Source of the DNA: Novosphingobium resinovorum
GTDB taxonomy: Bacteria; Pseudomonadota; Alphaproteobacteria; Sphingomonadales; Sphingomonadaceae
Direction: 5' to 3'
NCBI RefSeq assembly: GCF_001742225.1
Contig: NZ_CP017075.1
Span: 2,976,001-3,040,000, forward strand
DNA: 64,000 nucleotides
Shown here: positions 61,660 to 64,000 of the stretch, in pieces
Layout: each line of letters starts with the position of its first letter
Position numbering within the stretch: position 1 is the stretch's first letter
Notes under the pieces: model-generated
Databases searched by the model: none
The model's input: only the letters and a program-made list of their open reading frames with translations
Told to the model about the DNA's origin: nothing
Translations under genes and position numbers: made by a program

Positions 61660-62345
61660 TGGCTCATCTCCCGCGACCATGAGATTGCATTGACGTAGAT
61701 GCCGAGCGGATTGGCACGCAGACGCTCGGCGTCACGCGGCGTCTGGATCACGATAGTCAGGATCGCGGTCCAGCGCTCGGTCGTGGAAAGCTGCCCGTTC
61801 TCGTAATGGCGCTCGGTCCAGGCGACGCGGAAACTGTCGTTCGAGGCCCGGATGACGCTGGAGACTTCGACCGCTACAGCCACGCGGCCGACCTTCGTGA
61901 ACGGGTCGTTGGCGCGGGCATAGTCGTTGAGCGCGGCGGCGCCCCGGTCCGTGGTGAACTCATAGGCGCGCAGCCAGTTCTGACGCACGATGATGGCGTC
62001 GGCCGGGATCGAGCGCGTCTGCTCAATGAAGCGGCCCAGATGGAAGGCGATCTGCGGATCTGTCGGGCGATAGTCGGCCGTCGCTGCGGCAACGGTCTGC
62101 GCCTGGCCGAGATTATCCACCTGCACCACCCAGGGCACGACAGTCCCGCGTGCCGATTGCAGGACAAGCGCGGCGGCGAAGCCCGCAGACAGGATCAACG
62201 AGCCGAAGGCCATGTAGCGCCAGTTCTTCGCCTGCACGCGGGCCGATCCGATACGCTCATCCCAGACCTGCGCGGCTTTTTGGTAAGGCGTTTCCGGTTC
62301 GGGCGATTTGCCGTAATGGGTCGATGGGCGTCTGAAGATGTTCAT
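61656..62345 (-). CDS. trbF: Conjugal transfer protein TrbF (VirB8-like)
   Basis: A 229-residue inner-membrane protein from the ATG at 62345, overlapping the trbL stop. A short cytoplasmic tail, one span (AFGSLILSAGFAAALVL) and the VirB8 periplasmic fold with VPWVVQVDNLGQAQ, FTTDRGAAALNDYA, SVIRASNDSFRVAWTERHYE, and NPLGIYVNAISWSREM at the end. It is an assembly factor of the type IV secretion channel. Confidence 0.95.
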   Translation of the reverse strand: MNIFRRPSTHYGKSPEPETPYQKAAQVWDERIGSARVQAKNWRYMAFGSLILSAGFAAALVLQSARGTVVPWVVQVDNLGQAQTVAAATADYRPTDPQIAFHLGRFIEQTRSIPADAIIVRQNWLRAYEFTTDRGAAALNDYARANDPFTKVGRVAVAVEVSSVIRASNDSFRVAWTERHYENGQLSTTERWTAILTIVIQTPRDAERLRANPLGIYVNAISWSREMSQ

Positions 62346-63703
62346 GAGCGGTCGCTTTCGGACATGTTGACGGAAGAGCCGCCGCCGTGGCTGTCGCCGG
62401 AGCGGACGGCATGGGCGGCCATGGTGGTGCCGTGATTGAGAGCCTGACGGCGGTGCATCTGCTGCGCCCATGCAGGCGGGCCGCCCGCCGGAGCGGCAGG
62501 CGCTGCGGAAGCGGCGGCACTCGCACCGCCAATAGTTCCCTGCGTGGACGATCCTCCGGTGACGCCGAGCCCGGCCCGCGCACCGTCGGAGAAGCTGGTT
62601 TTGACGCTTTCCGCTGCTTTCGAGGCGGCACGCTTCAGCGGTGACGCGGCAGCCGATCCGGCAGTACGAGCGACACCGCCCAGACCGGAGGCAACACCTG
62701 CTGCACCGGACTGGCCAAGAGAGCCGACACTATAGGCGGCGCTTGCCGCACCTGCAGCGGCAGCACCGCCACGGACAGCAGCGGCTCCGCCGGAGAGTGC
62801 CGCTGCTCCCCCCTTCGCGGCCATACCTGCGGCAGCGCCACCGGCGAGCACCATGCCGCCAGCGGCAAGGCCGGTTCCGACGGCAGCGCCAGCACCAAGC
62901 TGCGGACCACCGGAGACGAGACCGGAGGCGATGCCGGGGCCGAAAATGCCGAGGCCGAGAAGCGACAGAGCGGCCAGCACGATGGCCATGGCGTCGTCGA
63001 TGGTCGGCGTCGCGCCACCAAAACCTGCCGTGAACTGCGAAAACAGCGTCGAGCCGATGCCAATGATGACAGCGAGCACCAGCACTTTGATGCCAGAGGA
63101 GACGACGTTGCCCAGCACGCGCTCGGCCATGAAGGCGGTCTTGCCGAACAGGCCGAAGGGGATGAGGACGAAGCCCGCAAGCGTCGTCAGCTTGAACTCG
63201 ATCAGGGTAACAAAGAGCTGCACGGCAAGGATGAAGAAGGCCAGCAGCACCAGCACCCAGGCGAACATCAGGCAGGCGATCTGGATGAAGTTCTCGAAGA
63301 ACGACCAGTAGCCCATCATGTCTGAGATGGATTCGAGCAGCGGGCGACCGGCATCGAGACCGGTCTGCGCCACCTTGCCGGGCCGCAGCAGATCGGCGGC
63401 GGAAAAGCTGGTCCCCGATCCCTTCAGGCCGAGACCGGCGAAGCTGTCGAAGATGATCTGCGCGAGATTGTTCCAGTTGCCGATCAGATAGGCGAAGACA
63501 CCGACGAACAGCGTCTTCTTGACCAGCCGGGCGATAATGTCGTCATCGGCGCCCCAGGACCAGAAAAGCGCGGCCAGCGTCACGTCGATGACAATCAGGG
63601 TGGTGGCGATGAAAGCAACTTCACCGCCGAGCAGGCCGAAACCGCTGTCGATATAGGTGGTGAAGACGCCCAGGAAATTGTCGATGACGCCGGTGCCGCC
63701 CAT
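62342..63703 (-). CDS. trbL: Conjugal transfer protein TrbL (VirB6-like)
   Basis: A 453-residue polytopic membrane protein. The N-terminal 280 residues hold several spans (FIATTLIVIDVTLAALFWSW, IACLMFAWVLVLLAFFILAV, FKLTTLAGFVLIPFGLFGKT, AIVLAALSLLGLGIFGPGIA). The C-terminal 150 residues are Gly/Ala/Ser-rich and low complexity (GGAAALSGGAAAVRGGAAAA), typical of TrbL tails. It forms part of the inner-membrane channel. The start is three bases after trbK. Confidence 0.94.
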   Translation of the reverse strand: MGGTGVIDNFLGVFTTYIDSGFGLLGGEVAFIATTLIVIDVTLAALFWSWGADDDIIARLVKKTLFVGVFAYLIGNWNNLAQIIFDSFAGLGLKGSGTSFSAADLLRPGKVAQTGLDAGRPLLESISDMMGYWSFFENFIQIACLMFAWVLVLLAFFILAVQLFVTLIEFKLTTLAGFVLIPFGLFGKTAFMAERVLGNVVSSGIKVLVLAVIIGIGSTLFSQFTAGFGGATPTIDDAMAIVLAALSLLGLGIFGPGIASGLVSGGPQLGAGAAVGTGLAAGGMVLAGGAAAGMAAKGGAAALSGGAAAVRGGAAAAGAASAAYSVGSLGQSGAAGVASGLGGVARTAGSAAASPLKRAASKAAESVKTSFSDGARAGLGVTGGSSTQGTIGGASAAASAAPAAPAGGPPAWAQQMHRRQALNHGTTMAAHAVRSGDSHGGGSSVNMSESDRS

Positions 63704-63706
63704 GGT

Positions 63707-63994
63707 TCACTGTCCCCCGTTCTGATGCGGGGCTGCGGGCACCGGCGTTCGGCCGAGGAACCGGTCGCGGCTTTCGGCCCAAGTGGCGAGGCAGCCGGGA
63801 TCGTTCACGGCAGCCTCACCTAGCTGCTGACAACGACGGAGGCTCTGGCGGAGCGGATCGGCAGAAGGTTGAAGCGCAGGAGCCGGACGGCTTTGCGCCG
63901 GTTCGTCCTCGCGGGTCATCTCGATCACCGTGGCGGTAATCGCGATGGCGACGAATATTATCGCGCCGATCCGGGCCAGCAGCTTGCCGTCCAT
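63707..63994 (-). CDS. trbK: Putative entry exclusion protein TrbK (alternative form)
   Basis: A 95-residue protein with one N-terminal membrane span (LLARIGAIIFVAIAITATVI) and a short periplasmic part with two cysteines (LRRCQQLGEAAVNDPGCLAT). This CQxLGExA...DxxC pattern marks the TrbK-alt family of trb operons. It is thought to block redundant mating. The six bases to the right belong to the gap or end of trbJ, outside the window. Confidence 0.9.
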   Translation of the reverse strand: MDGKLLARIGAIIFVAIAITATVIEMTREDEPAQSRPAPALQPSADPLRQSLRRCQQLGEAAVNDPGCLATWAESRDRFLGRTPVPAAPHQNGGQ

Positions 63995-64000
63995 GTCGCG

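Overview
The window reads as a high-GC alphaproteobacterial chromosome, most likely a sphingomonad (Novosphingobium/Sphingobium type). This rests on the gene families, a LexA box of the alphaproteobacterial GTTC-N7-GTTC type, short dispersed palindromes that I associate with these genomes, and a Trb transfer operon whose gene order (trbK-trbL-trbF-trbG-trbI-DUF2274) is one I associate with sphingomonad mobile elements. No 16S or other decisive marker is present, so the genus is an inference.

Layout. (1) 1-12112 is ordinary chromosome, nearly all on the minus strand: an RNase T2 start, nadC, a LytS/LytTR-type two-component pair, a DsbA-like oxidoreductase, an M48 peptidase with TPR-like tail, a PAS protein, an MFS transporter, a DUF2141 protein, a sterol-desaturase-family hydroxylase, an RhlE-type helicase and SOS-controlled mmcB. 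Palindromic repeats fill the gaps. (2) 12175-12543 holds a broken and an intact tRNA-Arg(CCG), followed by the tail of a serine recombinase: a likely island boundary. (3) 12796-22186 is a transposon graveyard. A Tn3 tnpA stub was hit by an IS21 element, which was then hit by an intact IS3 element and an intact IS110/IS1111 element. An intact second IS21 element with a 6-bp target duplication follows, then a second IS1111-type element sitting inside hipA. (4) 22170-26356 carries hipB, a vapBC-like pair, a universal stress protein with a frameshift and several remnants. (5) 26478-40686 is an aromatic catabolism cluster: a GntR regulator, hydrolases and a GMC oxidoreductase, then a ten-gene plus-strand operon with an ABC importer, aldehyde dehydrogenase, CYP199-like P450 with its own ferredoxin and reductase, SDR, NicC-like flavin monooxygenase and fumarylpyruvate-hydrolase-like enzyme. 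(6) 40729-43658 holds Tn3, IS21 and IS66 remnants. (7) 43809-57220 is a complete type 3 BREX phage-defence operon with a WYL regulator (brxR-brxF-brxC-pglXI-brxHII-pglZ-brxA). (8) 57456-64000 carries LysR and TetR regulators and the end of a trb conjugation operon that runs off the right edge.

How it fits together. Everything to the right of the tRNA-Arg looks like an integrative conjugative element or a composite of islands, carrying a degradation pathway and a defence system as cargo. The most interesting direct reading is in the two IS1111-type elements. Excision in silico restores the reading frame of each interrupted gene (istA and hipA) across a CT core dinucleotide. The non-coding DNA downstream of each transposase contains two short stretches matching the two halves of that element's own target, placed on either side of a small hairpin, plus stretches matching its own ends. 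This is what a bridge RNA (seekRNA) should look like, so the targets can be read from sequence alone.
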